Assembly (NCBI GenBank): GCA_030386875.1
Contig: CM059557.1
Coordinates: 56,932,514-56,996,513, forward strand
Direction of reading: 5' to 3'
DNA length: 64,000 nucleotides
DNA from: Morinoia aosen
Taxonomy: Eukaryota > Arthropoda > Malacostraca > Amphipoda > Talitridae
The notes under the pieces were generated by a model. The model was not told the origin of the DNA. It ran no database searches and saw only the letters and a program-made list of their open reading frames with translations. Numbering within the stretch: position 1 is the first letter of the stretch; each line of letters starts with the position of its first letter. The position numbers were made by a program, and so were the translations under genes. This document shows positions 23,701 to 35,630 of this stretch, in pieces.

Positions 23701-25930
23701 ATGAGGACCTCTGAATGTGAAGTTGTCCCATCAATGCAGTGCCATACTGGAAATCATTAAAGGAAAATCGAAAACAGACATTTCGCTCGCATTGAATGGA
23801 CATTTTCATCCGTGCATCGTACTTTTATTCCGTGTAGGAGGGTGCTGAAGGTGATAACTTAATGAGACAGAAATCTCGCTATGCATGCGACGATATTTCA
23901 AAAGATCAAGCTTAGGATGTTCGTGCAGCACAGAACGAGATGAGGCCGCGGTCTGAGAACAATTAAGAAGCTCCTCACCGAACCAACTTCATGGTCTGAC
24001 CCTCGGTACCTATTGACATAAGTAACTCTTTGGGAGATCCCAACGTATTCGGCAACTACTTTTATTTCCTATGCAGGAGCTGCTATACACACATACATAA
24101 ACATTATTTCTGGAACCTTGATCACTGATATTTTCGGAACTATGATATTGTTCCTCATTCATGGGAAGCTTTCATCATATCATCATTTCCTAGAGAAGGG
24201 TTAGAGTCACGAGGGATCTGAATGTAAACTGTCATCATATTAGTAGCTGATCTTTAAAATCGACCGATTTTATCACAGTCTGCTCTATCTCGAAACCAAT
24301 GATGTGACGAAGTCCAAGTGAAACGTTAAAACAGTCTTCGTGATTTTATATTCATGATTTTAAATACTGCACACAATTAATTCAATGAGTGCGGCAGTGA
24401 TTTTTTGGGCCATAAACTACCGCCTCCTACTAATTACAGTTGCATTTCTCTGTAAATAATTCAACCACGTACACTTCGATGGTATAATACTTCGTGTTTC
24501 ATAAGTGAATTTTTAGCGAGTTTTTACATTCCTCACATATGCGCTGCTGGAAAAATATTCCCTTGTCCATGATTCATATTCTCAAGAGGTTGTGAAGAGT
24601 TATGCACGAAGAGAAACGCAACACTCGTCACTACGTATTTCTAATAGTAGTTCTTGATGGTAGATCTGTTTACAGGTTTTGGTGTAACTGTTCTTATTGA
24701 AGTTTATACTACAGAAGTGGAAAAGGCAGTCATATAATCTTTATTATAGATAGCTGTATTATTAGTGGTTGCAGTCCTAATTGTGTTTCTTATTGTAGTA
24801 GGTTTAATTTTGGTTTTTATTATATTAGGTTGGTACTCGTTACAGTTTTTTGAATTCAGATTTTGATCATAGTTGTTCTAAAAGTAGTTCTCGTTGACTA
24901 CTAACCCAATAATCACTGGTTTACCACATCAGTGTTTTCGCCAGACCAGAAAAGATGCTTGTAACCATTCCAGTTCTCGTATATGCATAACGCCGCTGCG
25001 ACCTGCTATTTCTTCGTTACTTGTCAAGCAAATATCTAGTTTAGCTGCAGATAAATAAATTCACCGATTGCATTAGCGCAGGCAATAACAATAAAAGTCT
25101 TCTTTTGTTAAAAATCATTCGCGCATTTGATGATCATTCTTCCCGAGTATAACTGATATTTTCTTTACTCTGAGATGATGTATTACTCGAAAACTAACTC
25201 TGAAAGTACAACTTCAGTGAAATTACCAAGTCCCGGGTCAAGACCGTTTTTATCCTCTTGATTCGGTATAACATTCGTCACAATCTCCCTTCCTCGTGCT
25301 CCAACCAGCGCAAAACTAACGCGATTGATCCAGGTTTGTCTTTTTTCTGATCAGAACTCTCCAATAAAGCCAAAGCCCATTGGGATAAACGTAAAATTCG
25401 GAAAATTTTAAGAAGAGAAAGAACTTCATACAAAAGAAATTTGGCCAAAAGTGGCCTATCTGCAGCGCTGAACAGAACTTACACATTGCGCACGGCAGCG
25501 ATCGAGCGACCAGTTGCAATCAACACCTACAAATTTAACACCAAGTCACGACAGTGTTGTCGTGCCTGTCGAAAAATTAAAACCGAGCTTGGCCGGCCCT
25601 TGCTGCGGCCGAGCCGACAGCACAATATTTAAATAAAATTCGGATTATAAAATTCCATAAACATTTGTGGTAGCAGCACATCGAGTGTGAATAATTGGCA
25701 CGAAAGCTTGCTTTGAGCAATTCAGTTAGTACATTAGAATAAGAGAATAAACTGAAATTTGAACGCATATCCAAGTGAGTTTTATTTGAATCCTAACCCA
25801 TACTCCTATGAATATTTTGTACTCCGCTGACAGAAAGGAAGGTTGAACTGACAGTAACTAATGATAGTTCAGAAAAATCAATTTTCTTCAATCAAACGAT
25901 TTTCAGTAACTAGAAAACGAAGGAGGCATT

Positions 25931-26860
25931 TCACATTGAAACCATATTAATTGAAATATCAAAGGTCTTATTATAAAATAACTTCGAATAATCTGTTCAT
26001 TCAGTGAAATGTTTCGGAGACCAGCTCCATCCTCAATAATTCTGTTTCCAAAAAAATGAAAAAATAAAAAATTCAGTCATTTCTTAAGAATACATGTACA
26101 CACTAAAAACCTACACATAATTTTATATTACTGAAACGAACTATTTCTCCTATTAAGGGCCAATTTTTTTGGGCTAAGTTAAGGGATTTTCAAGTACACA
26201 AGTTCAAATTATTAGAGGCGATACGTAAAATAGTAAATCGTCTTCCGCTGTGAGGTCGCAGCGCTGTTCGCTGTGAAGGCGCATAGACACGTGGGGCGGT
26301 TAGGTCATAATTATTCCACTACAGTAGCTAACTTCACGGTGCTGTGCTGTCCTAATGTAGAATGATAAAGTCGTCATGCCGACATAGCCAGATGTACACT
26401 GTACACAACTAAACTTATAGATTAGGATGCCCGCATTCGTATAGGAATCACGTCCTTGTAGCGGAAGAAAGAGTCCACTTTTAGGAAATTTAAAAAACAT
26501 CCCGAGGAAACATCACTAGCTTTCACGACAGAAAAATGGCCTTTAAAAAGGATCTCCAAATCTCGTGACATTTTATCTGTAAAATCTCCAAAGTACGGAA
26601 ATACACAATGAAGGCGATGTATTCGCTCTGGCAGAGTACCAGTTATTGAATATTTCTCAGCCAGGGTTTTTTTTCGAAACTGAAATTCATGCATTCTTTT
26701 CTCTCTTGAATGCCCTGTACGCTTGAGGTTTTTGTCAATCTGAAGATGTGGCGTTCGAGGTGACTACTCTCAGAATTCATAATAAACGGAGAATCTCGGT
26801 GTGCTATGTGAAATTAACCTTTGTGATCCAAAGAAAATGATTTTCAACTACAGTGGAATA
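25931..26860 (-). pseudogene. Penelope-like element copy A (3' part, inverted)
   Basis: On the minus strand two overlapping fragments encode the end of a Penelope-like polyprotein. The linker is CVFPYFGDFTDKMSRDLE and then FFRYKDVIPIRMRAS. The GIY-YIG-type endonuclease start is YKFSCVQCTSGYVGMTT (about 26385-26440), with the Cys pair and YVG motif kept. Frameshifts separate the parts and no RT core is present. The element ends in about 100 bp (25931-26030) that match, inverted, the end of copy B at 28921-29020. Penelope-like elements are retroelements with RT plus GIY-YIG endonuclease that often carry such terminal repeats and inverted 5'-truncated copies. This copy is inactive. Its right boundary with copy B (near 26860) is approximate. 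Confidence 0.7.
26011..26036 (-). ncRNA. Hammerhead-ribozyme-like motif, copy A (decayed)
   Basis: On the minus strand TTGAGGA, one extra T, a GGAG/CTCC stem around CTGGT, and then GAAAC match the hammerhead core CUGANGA - stem II - GAAA. The only core change is C to T at the first position. Penelope-like elements are known to carry minimal hammerhead motifs in their terminal repeats. Activity is not expected in this copy. Confidence 0.5.
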
Positions 26861-29020
26861 TCCTTGCCTGAACGTATAAAATTATTTTCAGCTTTAGGCC
26901 GGGGCTTTTGCTTTTTAATTTTAAGGTTGTATTTCTACAGATATTTTTAACCATTTGAAAAAAGTTGTTGATTCATGTAAAAGTCGACAATGTGCTGGCC
27001 GTACAAAATTCTTTCAAGATTTACATTCTTTGACGCCTCGGTATTTTCATAATTTTACACCACAGAATGTCTCGTCTGTAGTTCAAAACAGTGATGTACT
27101 ACTCGTATTTATATGCGAAAAGAATTAGGCAGAAATGATGAAGCCGTGTTGTGTGAATCAGATAAAGGCAGATCGAGGCGTATTTATTCATGATAAATAT
27201 CTGTAGACAATCATGATCCTAACTTTAATTTCCAATGTAACAAAATTTAAGTTACTGCCGAATCGTGGAAAACAATCCTGCAAAAGACAAGGTAAGTAAC
27301 TTTTTGAGGAAGCAAAAATGCCCGCACGGTTAATCCAATCAACTATACTCGATATTGTACGCATCTAGCTCATGCCCAGGAACCTTGTATGGTCTACCTG
27401 ACATGCACAAGTCAGACTTTTCGACAAAGTTTATATTCTGTCTCGTTTTTTCCCGCAGTCAACGCCCCTAGTAGCAAAATAACACGGTTCTTAGTACCTG
27501 TGTTAAGAGCACGAACTAAAAATGATTGTACACTGCCCAATTCATCACGGTTTGAGAAACAAATTACATCATTTCAACATGAGAATAATATGATTATGGC
27601 TTCATTTGATGTTGAAAATTTATTCACTAACATTCCACTGACAGAAGCGGTCAATGTAATTTTATTTTTTTTCTTCGTCACCATATGTGATTTTTGGGTT
27701 TGCAAGAACTCAATTTGAAACTACTTAAAAACTTTACATGAAATCCCTCTATAAAGCCAAAACTCTACGATCAGTTTTTAACTCGGTGTTTATTTTTGCT
27801 GGCAGAATGTATAAGCAAATTGAAAGTCTTGGCATGTGTCTCCCTTTGGGCCCTAAGTTCGCAAATATTTTTATGAACAATTGGAAGGAAAAATGGCTTG
27901 CAGATTGCTCCGCAAGTTTCAACCCAAATTTTATCGGAGATGTATTGACGATACTTTTTCCCATGATCAGAAACTATTTGAATTCCAAGCACCCCTCTAT
28001 AAAGTTCACTGTCGATATTGAATAAAACAATTTTCTAGCTTTTTTAGATATCAGAATTACTAGAATTACTGTATTTTTAAATCATTTGTTTTTTCAGAAC
28101 AATACTTTTACTCTCCTGGGTTTGAGCTTTTCAGTTTTTGTAACTATAGAGTCGAAATTCATACCATCAAAACCTTATTAAATCGAGCATATAACATTTG
28201 TTCAAATTATATAGACTTACGCGTTCAATTTACAATCCAGAAAAATTTTCATTGTAAAAACGGATTTCAATCTTCAATAGTCCACGTTCAAATTAAAAAA
28301 TTGCTGGCTAAGAGATATTCAATACCTAGTACTTTTCCAAAGCAGATATAACGCATTTATTGTGCTTTTCCGTAAATTGCAATTTTATAGATAAAATTTT
28401 TCGATATTTGGAGATGATTTTCTAACTCTATTTTCCTACCGTAAAACTAGGCGTCATTTCTGTCAATTCACGAAAAGCTGGTTCATTTATCAGCTGCAAG
28501 GATGTGATTCCTGAACGAATGCGGACATCCATTGTCTATAAGTTTAGTGCCGTACAGTGTACATCTGATTATGTCAGCATGCCTATCTTGTTACTCTATA
28601 TTAGTACTGCACAGCAAGGTGGAGTTAGCTACCGCAATGGAATAATTTTGACTCAACTGCCTCATTCGTCTATTCGCCTCTACAGCGAACAGTGCTGCGA
28701 CCGAAGAGCAGAAGACGATTTCACTATTTACGTAACGCTTGTAATGATTTGGACTTGAGTATTTGAGAATTCTTCTACATAGCCCAAGAAAAACTAGTCC
28801 TAAATGGGACAAATAGTTCGTTTCCATTACAAATTTATATGTAAATTGTAATGCATGCGTGTATTCTTGAGAATTAACTGAATTTTTTCTTTTTAAAGTT
28901 TTTAGACTTTCTTTCTGAAAATGGAGCTGGTCTCCGAAACGTTTTACAGAATGAATAGATTATTCGTAGTTATTTGATGATAAGACCTATAAAATTTTAA
29001 TAAATATGATTTCTATGTTA
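26860..29020 (+). pseudogene. Penelope-like element copy B (nearly full length, decayed)
   Basis: Motifs occur in family order across several frames. They are: ERIKLFSALGRGF near 26865; ADRGVFIHDKYL near 27170 (equivalent of the ADKGxxVVIxDxxxY block); RT motif A SFDVENLFTNIPL at about 27601; motif B-like LGMCLPLGPKFANIFMNN at about 27820; catalytic YRRCIDDTF at 27932-27958 after a frameshift, with the Asp pair at 27947-27952; then KDVIPERMRTSIVYKFS and a degenerate GIY-YIG start (YVG changed to YVS) near 28505-28580. Frameshifts and stops make it inactive. Its end (28921-29020) repeats the end of copy A in inverted orientation, so A and B lie head to head. Confidence 0.75.
28915..28940 (+). 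ncRNA. Hammerhead-ribozyme-like motif, copy B (decayed)
   Basis: CTGAAAA (28915-28921), one T, GGAG-CTGGT-CTCC (28923-28935) and GAAAC (28936-28940) reproduce the hammerhead layout. The only core change is G8 to A. The two copies in the window carry different single core changes. Their combined ancestor CTGANGA plus GAAAC fits the active consensus. Confidence 0.5.
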
Positions 29021-30009
29021 ACTGTTTACTTCGTTCACTAGTTTCTTAATGATAATATTGTTGTGTATGAAGGAGATGTGCAGCCGCTGAGAAATTTGAC
29101 CATGATACAAAAAATAGATACATATAAAATAGAAATTTTTATTCAGAACTAAGCAAATATTTGCACTCGTCATCAGCAGGATTTGAACCTCGATTTTTAA
29201 AGCCTGAGCACCAGTTTCCTCCCTCCTCACACGTTGGACAAGAGGCAGTCGCCCAGAATCTAGCGTCGAACTTGAGTTTTGCCCTCTGATCCGCGTAGAA
29301 ATCGCGTATTGAAGTAATATCATAAAAAAGGACCTTGGATGTAGAGAGTTTACGTGTATTTATCCAAAATTATGGCATTTTATACCAAGAATCTGAAAAT
29401 AGCTCATCTTGAATTACCAAAAATTGCGTGGGCGCAAGCGTGAGTTTCAGAAATAGAAATTTTGCTTTCACATTTAAGAGCGAAAAATTGCAGCTAATCT
29501 GACAGATCCGCGCAGCCAGGCGAGTTAGTTTGTTCAATACTTCACACGAGTCACTGCACACCCGGCGTGGTGGCTGCACTGCGCACCTACACCGGCATGC
29601 TGGCTGCACTCCACAGAACTAGTAAATTAGAATATTTAGAGAGAACCGAATAGAAAATGAAACATTTGCGCAATAAAACACATTTACACATTTACACAAA
29701 TTAAACACATTTACAATAATTACATATTAATTTTCTCGGATAAGCTCCAGTGTATTCATGTTAACACAATACATGGTGTCATGATCAGACAGCTTTCTTT
29801 GCATTGTTTGAAATAATTGAGCAGAGATCATATCTTTTTTTACCCGCCATACTGACGCTAATTTCCGATAAAGCTTTACCGTTGGATTCGTAACTATATC
29901 ACAAAAACATACAGTTTCCAATTATACCTATAGAAGGACGCAAATAGTTTTTGCGCTTTAAATCAACTTCGAATTGCGGTTAACTCTCGTACTTCAGAAT
30001 GCTGGGAGA
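29021..30009. other. Noncoding sequence between elements
   Basis: It contains a 101-codon minus-strand frame with no family resemblance and a GGTTCAAATCC box (minus strand, 29179-29189) that could be a SINE remnant. An AT-rich tract with repeated ACACATTTAC lies near 29670-29720. No gene is supported. Confidence 0.4.
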
Positions 30010-31043
30010 TTACCAAAATAGTAATGGTCAAGATGATTTTTGAACTTGACTTCCCGTGCTAACAGAAACAACTTTTATTAGGAACTGGTTCCAAATTTTG
30101 ATAATTTTAAGTGGAAAAAAAGTAGGGCCTTGGCTGTTTTCAAATTTTACTTCACTAATTTGGGATGTTATTTTTGGTTCACTCATTGCCCTCAGTGCCG
30201 ACATAACCTTCTAGGGTAGCATCATTACAGTTATGAAGATATTTTTTGGTGTCTATAACTTGAACAAGCAATATTCTTTGTTCATGGGAAATAAGCTCTC
30301 AGTTGGAGACATGCTCGTAACTGAGGCTACGGAGCACTGGAAAATTTTCGTTGCTTTGCGCTCAATTGTCTTCATTCTGCTAATAGCTCGTTCGAGGGTA
30401 TAGAACCAGAGTACACAGCGTATTCAGATGTGGTCAGATCAGCGCCTTATACAGGGGAAGTATAATGTCCTTTAACTTGTATTCTAAGTTTCTTGCCCTG
30501 GAGCCAAGAATTCTGCTTGCATTCTCAGCGCTTTTTTCGATTTGTTACTCAAGCTTGAGGTCTATGATGTCGGTCGTACTAAAATCTCTCGATTGGTCTA
30601 CAGGTCCAATTGGACTATCTTTCATGGTGGTGCCGATTATTACTTCCAAAGTACGTTACTGAGTTTGTATTTGTCGATGTTAAAGCTCATTGGCCAGGTT
30701 TCGGTCCATTGGAGAAAACAGTTAATGTCTGCCTGAATAGTAATTCTGTCTCGCTCGGTGAAATTCTTGTAGCAAAGATTCGCATTATCAGCGAATGTGT
30801 TAATTTCACTGATGATTCTGAGGACAAGAGATGATGATGAATAGCGGACCTAAAGCGGTCCCTTGGGGAACACCTGAAGTTACTTGTGTCCAGTCACTTA
30901 ATTGCTCATTAATCCCTCTGAGTGCGACCAGAAAACCAGTTCATATTTGCATCCATCGGGAGTAGTTCCCCTGAATACAATGGGCTTCTATTTTAGCCGT
31001 AAACCTTTCTTCATAAACCGAAGTTTATCGGAAAGTTAAGATT
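30010..31043 (-). pseudogene. CR1/L2-like LINE reverse-transcriptase remnant
   Basis: Reading leftward, the minus strand encodes LSDWTQVTSGVPQGTALGPL (RT motif B, about 30845-30905). After a frameshift comes NTFADNANLCYKNFTERDRI, the motif C region with FADD changed to FADN at 30784-30795. Then come INCFLQWTETWPMSFNIDK, a thumb segment with LEYKLKDIILPLYKAL, and a terminal VIKIWNQFL near 30090. This is the domain order of the CR1/L2 side of non-LTR retrotransposons. It lacks endonuclease and motif A, has several frameshifts and stops and a damaged catalytic Asp, and is dead. Its right side is cut exactly where the transposon at 31044 begins. Confidence 0.75.
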
Positions 31044-32031
31044 CAGGGTGACCGGCACTTTTAACAAACTTCAACATAAGGTTGGGACTGTAGGAAGAAA
31101 CAATTTTTACTCAATTGTCGAAAACGCTTCGTTAAAGAGATACAACTACTTTAAATTTTCATCCAGTTTTTTGAGAGTTTCATTACATCAAAGAAAAAAA
31201 TTTGTTTGTTCACATTGAACATTTCATTGGCTGCAAAGGTACAAACGATATTGGAGCTAGTATCCAACGCTGAATTGATAGATATGCACATAGCTTGGGG
31301 TGCAGCAAATGGTAATTCAAGGGAGGCTGTCCGAATTTATTCAGCAATACATCCCAACAGACATGGTCCATCACATCAGACATTCATAGCCATACACCGG
31401 AAATTGAGTGAAGACGGAGCATCTTGCATAGCACAACCTGATAGAGAATGCCGTAGAAGATTAAGAGGTCCGGACATGGAGGAAGAAATCGAAATCTCAG
31501 GGTTGGCCGTGGTGGCCCTATATGCATCACATGGCCACCAAGATCTCCTGATATTACGCCCCTAGATTTACACTTCTGAGGACAGTTGAAGAGTTTGGTG
31601 TACGAAACACCGATTTATTCTGAAGAAGACCTTATCGGTGGAATTGTTGAAGCCTCCATAAGGATTAATGACACTTCTGGTGTTTTCGATTACGTTCGGC
31701 TATCATTTGAACTCCTGTATCACAATAGATGGGTGTCGTGTTGAACATCTTTGGTAAATACCTATCCTAAATTATGATTCCGTTTTTTATTGTATTAATA
31801 AGGCTGTTGTTCTGTATCTTGTGTTCATGATGAAAATGCTTTCCTAAATTCTACATTTTATTTCCCTACCACTCTCAAAGTACAAATTATTCTCCTTAAC
31901 GGTTCAAAGTTCAAGTCCTTGTACCTCGATAACGAAGCATTTTCGACCACACAGTTATTGAGAAAATGGATTTTATTTCAACAGTCTCAACCTTATGTTG
32001 AAGTAAGTTCAACATAGTGACGGTCACCGTG
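31044..32031 (+). mobile_element. Internally deleted mariner-superfamily transposon with long TIRs
   Basis: The left end CAGGGTGACCGGCAC (31044) and right end (minus strand) CACGGTGACCGTCAC (to 32031) start inverted repeats of about 105-110 bp. Shared blocks include CTTCAACATAAGGTTG and GTCGAAAACGCTTCGTTA. The right flank is TA and the left flank TT, fitting a TA target duplication with one mutation. The element is 988 bp and carries the transposase relic at 31206-31743. Long TIRs with a DUF4817-like transposase suit a Tc1/mariner-superfamily group. Activity is excluded by the deletion. Confidence 0.75.
31206..31743 (+). pseudogene. DUF4817-type mariner-like transposase, middle deleted
   Basis: The first part encodes an HTH region resembling DUF4817: ELIDMHIAWGAANGNSREA and then HPNRHGPSHQTF, an arrangement found in many insect transposases. 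After IEIS the sequence jumps to a C-terminal part. There, in another frame, it reads WPPRSPDITPLDLHF, the block with the third catalytic Asp, then QLKSLVYETPIYSEEDLIGG and VEASIRINDTSGVFDYVR. The segment with the first two catalytic Asp residues is missing and an in-frame TGA follows LDLHF. A full-length relative would be two to three times longer. Confidence 0.7.
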
Positions 32032-33479
32032 TATATTGGGTCTACGGCTTTTTTGCGTCTGCACGATCACGAACACCAATGTTGCTAGGTTAGCATTTCT
32101 CATTTTTCGCAAAATTCTCAAATTTACCCACATAAAATCGTTAAAATCCCCGCAGTCAAATTTGACTTAAAAAATGCATACGGGCCAAATTTTATCCATA
32201 AAGAGGTTAATTTGGGAACTGTGCACCGGATCAGCAACTAGCGCTACATCTTCTGACACATCACTTCTGATGCAGCGAAAGTCGTGTCAGATTGTATAAA
32301 GAGATGACCTTGCAGGCTCATATGGTAAGTAATTAGTACACAGCCCACTCAGGGGCTTCACGTGTTTTTTTTTAATTTTGTATTGGGCAGGACCAAGTGT
32401 GAACTTTGAAATTTACGAGGACACTAGTTCTTACTTTTGATATTGAGTGCAAATTCTAATATTAGATGCAATTTTTGATATCGGTTACTACTTATGACAT
32501 TGGATCCTCCGTTAGCATTATTTTCCTCGTAAGTCTCCTATAGCATCAAGTTTTCATTTTAACTTTTCCGCCCAACAAGTTTATTCCTTGGCGATATTAA
32601 AACTATGATCATTTGAAAACTCAGCGCAGAGGTCAACGAGTAACAAGCCCCCATAAGGTGATGCAAATAGATTTGTATGAAATGCATGCAGAGGCAACAT
32701 TTTCGGTGACATTTTTGACAAACTTTTTCATGTGTTGCGACGTTTTAGAGGCTGGATAGTGTTGACAACCAGTTGGTATTTCTCATGTCCGCTATTTCGT
32801 TCGGTTTTCTTTTTTCAAAAATACTTACGTCGTAAATCAAGCAATAATCAGGAGAGCAAGAATAAAGCCAAAGTTTGGTTACCACAGGGTTTGTATTCAA
32901 CAATAACTCACACTCCCGAACTACATTTGCAACTTTTTTAAAGCTAGAAAGCACAGGATAGTGAGCCAACACAATCTCTGAAAGAAGGCAGCGCAACGAG
33001 AATGTATTTAAAATTTGTGAGCTTGAAATCGAATTCTAATGAAAACAATTGCGTGCCTTTAGCATACATGTTATGATCAAGATCAACACAAAAGATTGAA
33101 AACTACATAAAAAGTATACAGATGTACGTACAAATCATGTACGGCATTCAGGGTCTATATAGTACATATAAAACTACTCATACAATAAAAATATGGACGG
33201 TCCTGAAGCACACTCCCGCCTCGTAAACTCAATATAAAGAATGCGCCTTCTTCTTCCTTCTTCGCCTAGCAAAATTTTTGCGTTCTGCCGGGTGAGCGAT
33301 CTAAGACGGCTTTGGTCCGCAAGGCGTGTGCTCTATGTTTCTTTTCCTTCGCTCGGTCCTACACAGCGCTTGTTTTTCCTTAAATAAATTCATGGTGATA
33401 TAACACATGTTTTCGCTCCATAAATCAGGCTGCGGGAGCGCCATTATAATTTCAGATGCGATCTTGCCTCCTCAATGTT

Positions 33480-33720
33480 GGTCGGGCAGCTTGTGCTGCT
33501 TGTGCTGTTGGGTTGGTGCTTGTGCTTGTTAGGTTGGTGCTTGTGCTGAGTTTTCTGGTGCTTGTGCTTGTTGGGTTGGTGTTTGTGCTTGTTGAGTTTG
33601 TGCTTGAGCTGACCATGTTGGTGCTTATGTTTGGTGTTTTGGTACTTGTGCTTGGTGCGTTAGAGCTTGTTCTTGCTGTATTGTGCACATTGGGTTTGTG
33701 CTTGTTGCGTTGGTGCTGCC
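33480..33720. repeat. 21-bp-type repeat GTTGGGTTGGTGCTTGTGCTT
   Basis: Copies of TTGTGCTTGTTGGGTTGGTG and variants recur at about 18-24 bp. They produce Ser/Thr/Asn-rich frames on the minus strand and Leu/Val-rich frames on the plus strand. Moderate divergence. Confidence 0.75.
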
Positions 33721-34226
33721 TAGACATGATACAGCGACGACAACACCCGCGTAGTGGGGTCAGAGCATCACGCTCCCGCGTCACGCCGCACCGCCGCGGT
33801 TCACATAGTCCGGCGCACCGCACGCCCGCAGGCCAGAGGGAGCAGAGGAGCCGCTTAGCATGCTCCCCCTGCACAGCGCCGCAGTCCCCAAACAAATGAA
33901 TCTCTGCAAACTTCCGCCTCTCTTCGATGAGCGAACACAAAATTCGTATCCTTTTCAAAATCGGAAATTGTTATCGGTCGAAGAGGACCAAAAAAATGAA
34001 CTCATTATGGAGACTATGGAAAAGCATAACGATTGACTTAAAATTTGAAGTCTCCCGTCGGACAGTAATGGCTTTGTTATTCTGGCAGTGCCATGATAAA
34101 TCTGTTAGGGGAGTGGGCCGCAGAGTGCTCTGCATATTTGCCAGTTTATGTACGGCATTTGCATGTGAATGTACAGACACTTCGGACGAAGCTTGTTCTC
34201 AAGACGAGCGCTCTGTTCGCTTCAAA

Positions 34227-34418
34227 CCTGATAGAGACGGTCATGTGCTCCACGCTAAGCCGCGGAGTTTGTCGTACGTGGAGCAGGAAACCTGATGGAT
34301 ACGGTCCTGTACTCCACGCTTAAGCGCGGAGTTTGTCCTGCGTGGAGCAGGAAACCTGATGGAGACAGTCCTGTACTCCACAAAAAACGGAGTCCTGCGC
34401 GGAGAGGAGTCTCCTGTG
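34227..34418. repeat. 64-bp tandem repeat, three copies
   Basis: CCTGATAGAGACGGTC starts at 34227, CCTGATGGATACGGTC at 34291 and CCTGATGGAGACAGTC at 34355, each followed by a CTCCACGCTTAAGCGCGGAGTT-like stretch that can fold on itself. The third copy is partial at its end. Confidence 0.85.
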
Positions 34419-34740
34419 CTCTCTGGTCTCTTACACAATTTTTACGTCAATGATGAATTTGTTGTACAGCTTGGGTCGTTCCTCGAATTACACGAACTAT
34501 TCCTATGCGAACCGCAGTCTATACGGAAAACATTGGCTTTAGTTATTCAACTGGTATGATACTTTATTTAAAATGTGAATACCTGAGACTTGTTTTTATT
34601 CGTATAAGTCGAGTTCTTATGAAATGATGAACAACTCAAAGATTCACTGTAGCTGATGACTTTTCTTACGTTCTGCTTGTGTTTGACAAACAGACTTTTC
34701 GTTTGATGTATTTGGGGGCCAAATCAATAATGGGTTTTAG

Positions 34741-34815
34741 GAACACATAATAATTTAGGCATACATTAAAATTAGGCATACGTAACGATTTAGGCATACA
34801 TAATAATTTTTTCTA
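34741..34815. repeat. TAATTTAGGCATACATAA short tandem repeat
   Basis: Three to four copies of TTTAGGCATACATAATAA occur with small changes at about 20-bp spacing. Confidence 0.7.
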
Positions 34816-35562
34816 AAACATTCGCTGCGTTTTCCCGGACTTTTTTATATAGTTGCCTGGAATTCTCCATGCACGAAAACACAAAACACAAACGTCACAG
34901 TTCTTGAATTTTGTTCTTTCAAAACTCTGCACCTACAAATATATTCAATATTTATTTAAAAATAAACCGGGCTTCTTCTAGAGAGCTTTTTCACCAAGGT
35001 TTGTCATCCAGAGCTGACTTCCTAGTGCGTCTGATCAGTACACTTTTATTTAATCCAGAACAAGACAATGATGGAAAGTTGATGTGCTTCTGCTTCTGAA
35101 TTTCCTGAAATAGCTCCAGCACAATAACTCCAGTGTACACAAGACGTGAAAAATGACAAATAAATCTCTGTCCACTCGAATTTAATTTCATTGCATGAGA
35201 CATGAATCATTCAAATGAGTCGGTGAGCGATGGAACATTAATTATTCGCTCTTTACTTGAATAACAGGATGAACGATACGCGTGTCTGTGATGCAGGCTT
35301 GGCTACAACTCTAATTTTCCTTATATTAATCCCTCAGAGTTGTATATGAAATAAAAATTAAGAACGAATAGGGTGATTCACCCGCATCCCAAAACAAAGA
35401 CAGCGTTTTTTTCAAGTCAGGACCATGCGTAGTTAGCTTATGAAAACCGGATACGATCTACTGAGAATGCAATCAACCCCAATCATCTTTTCTATGAAGA
35501 ATACTGTATTTCTCGAAAGTTGTTATTGTAGCTTCCTGACGCAATGGGCTATTATGAATCTG

Positions 35563-35630
35563 GCAAATAAATAAATAAATAAATAAGTAAATAAATAAAA
35601 ATAAATATAATAAAATAATTGAATAAATAC
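35563..35630. repeat. AAATAAAT microsatellite
   Basis: A run of AAATAAATAAAT with interruptions. Such tails often mark the 3' end of a retroposon, but no recognisable body precedes it. Confidence 0.85.

Larger units (their letters stand above)
18506..25930. other. 3' flank and intergenic sequence, no further gene seen
   Basis: Besides the likely 3' UTR this 7.4-kb stretch contains only short open frames (up to 134 codons at 21205-21609 minus) without recognisable domains. Two decayed repeat patches occur near 20.2 and 20.5 kb. Nothing else could be assigned. Confidence 0.45.

Noticed and set aside
29179..29189. tRNA gene suggested by a perfect B box GGTTCAAATCC on the minus strand
   Set aside because: The only A-box-like sequence is about 24 nt upstream, too close for a tRNA, and no acceptor stem can be built. 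A SINE remnant is possible but unproven.
33452..33958. 168-codon minus-strand ORF with Ser/Thr/Asn repeats
   Set aside because: Most of it lies in the GTTGGTGCTTGTGCTT repeat. The rest has no family resemblance.
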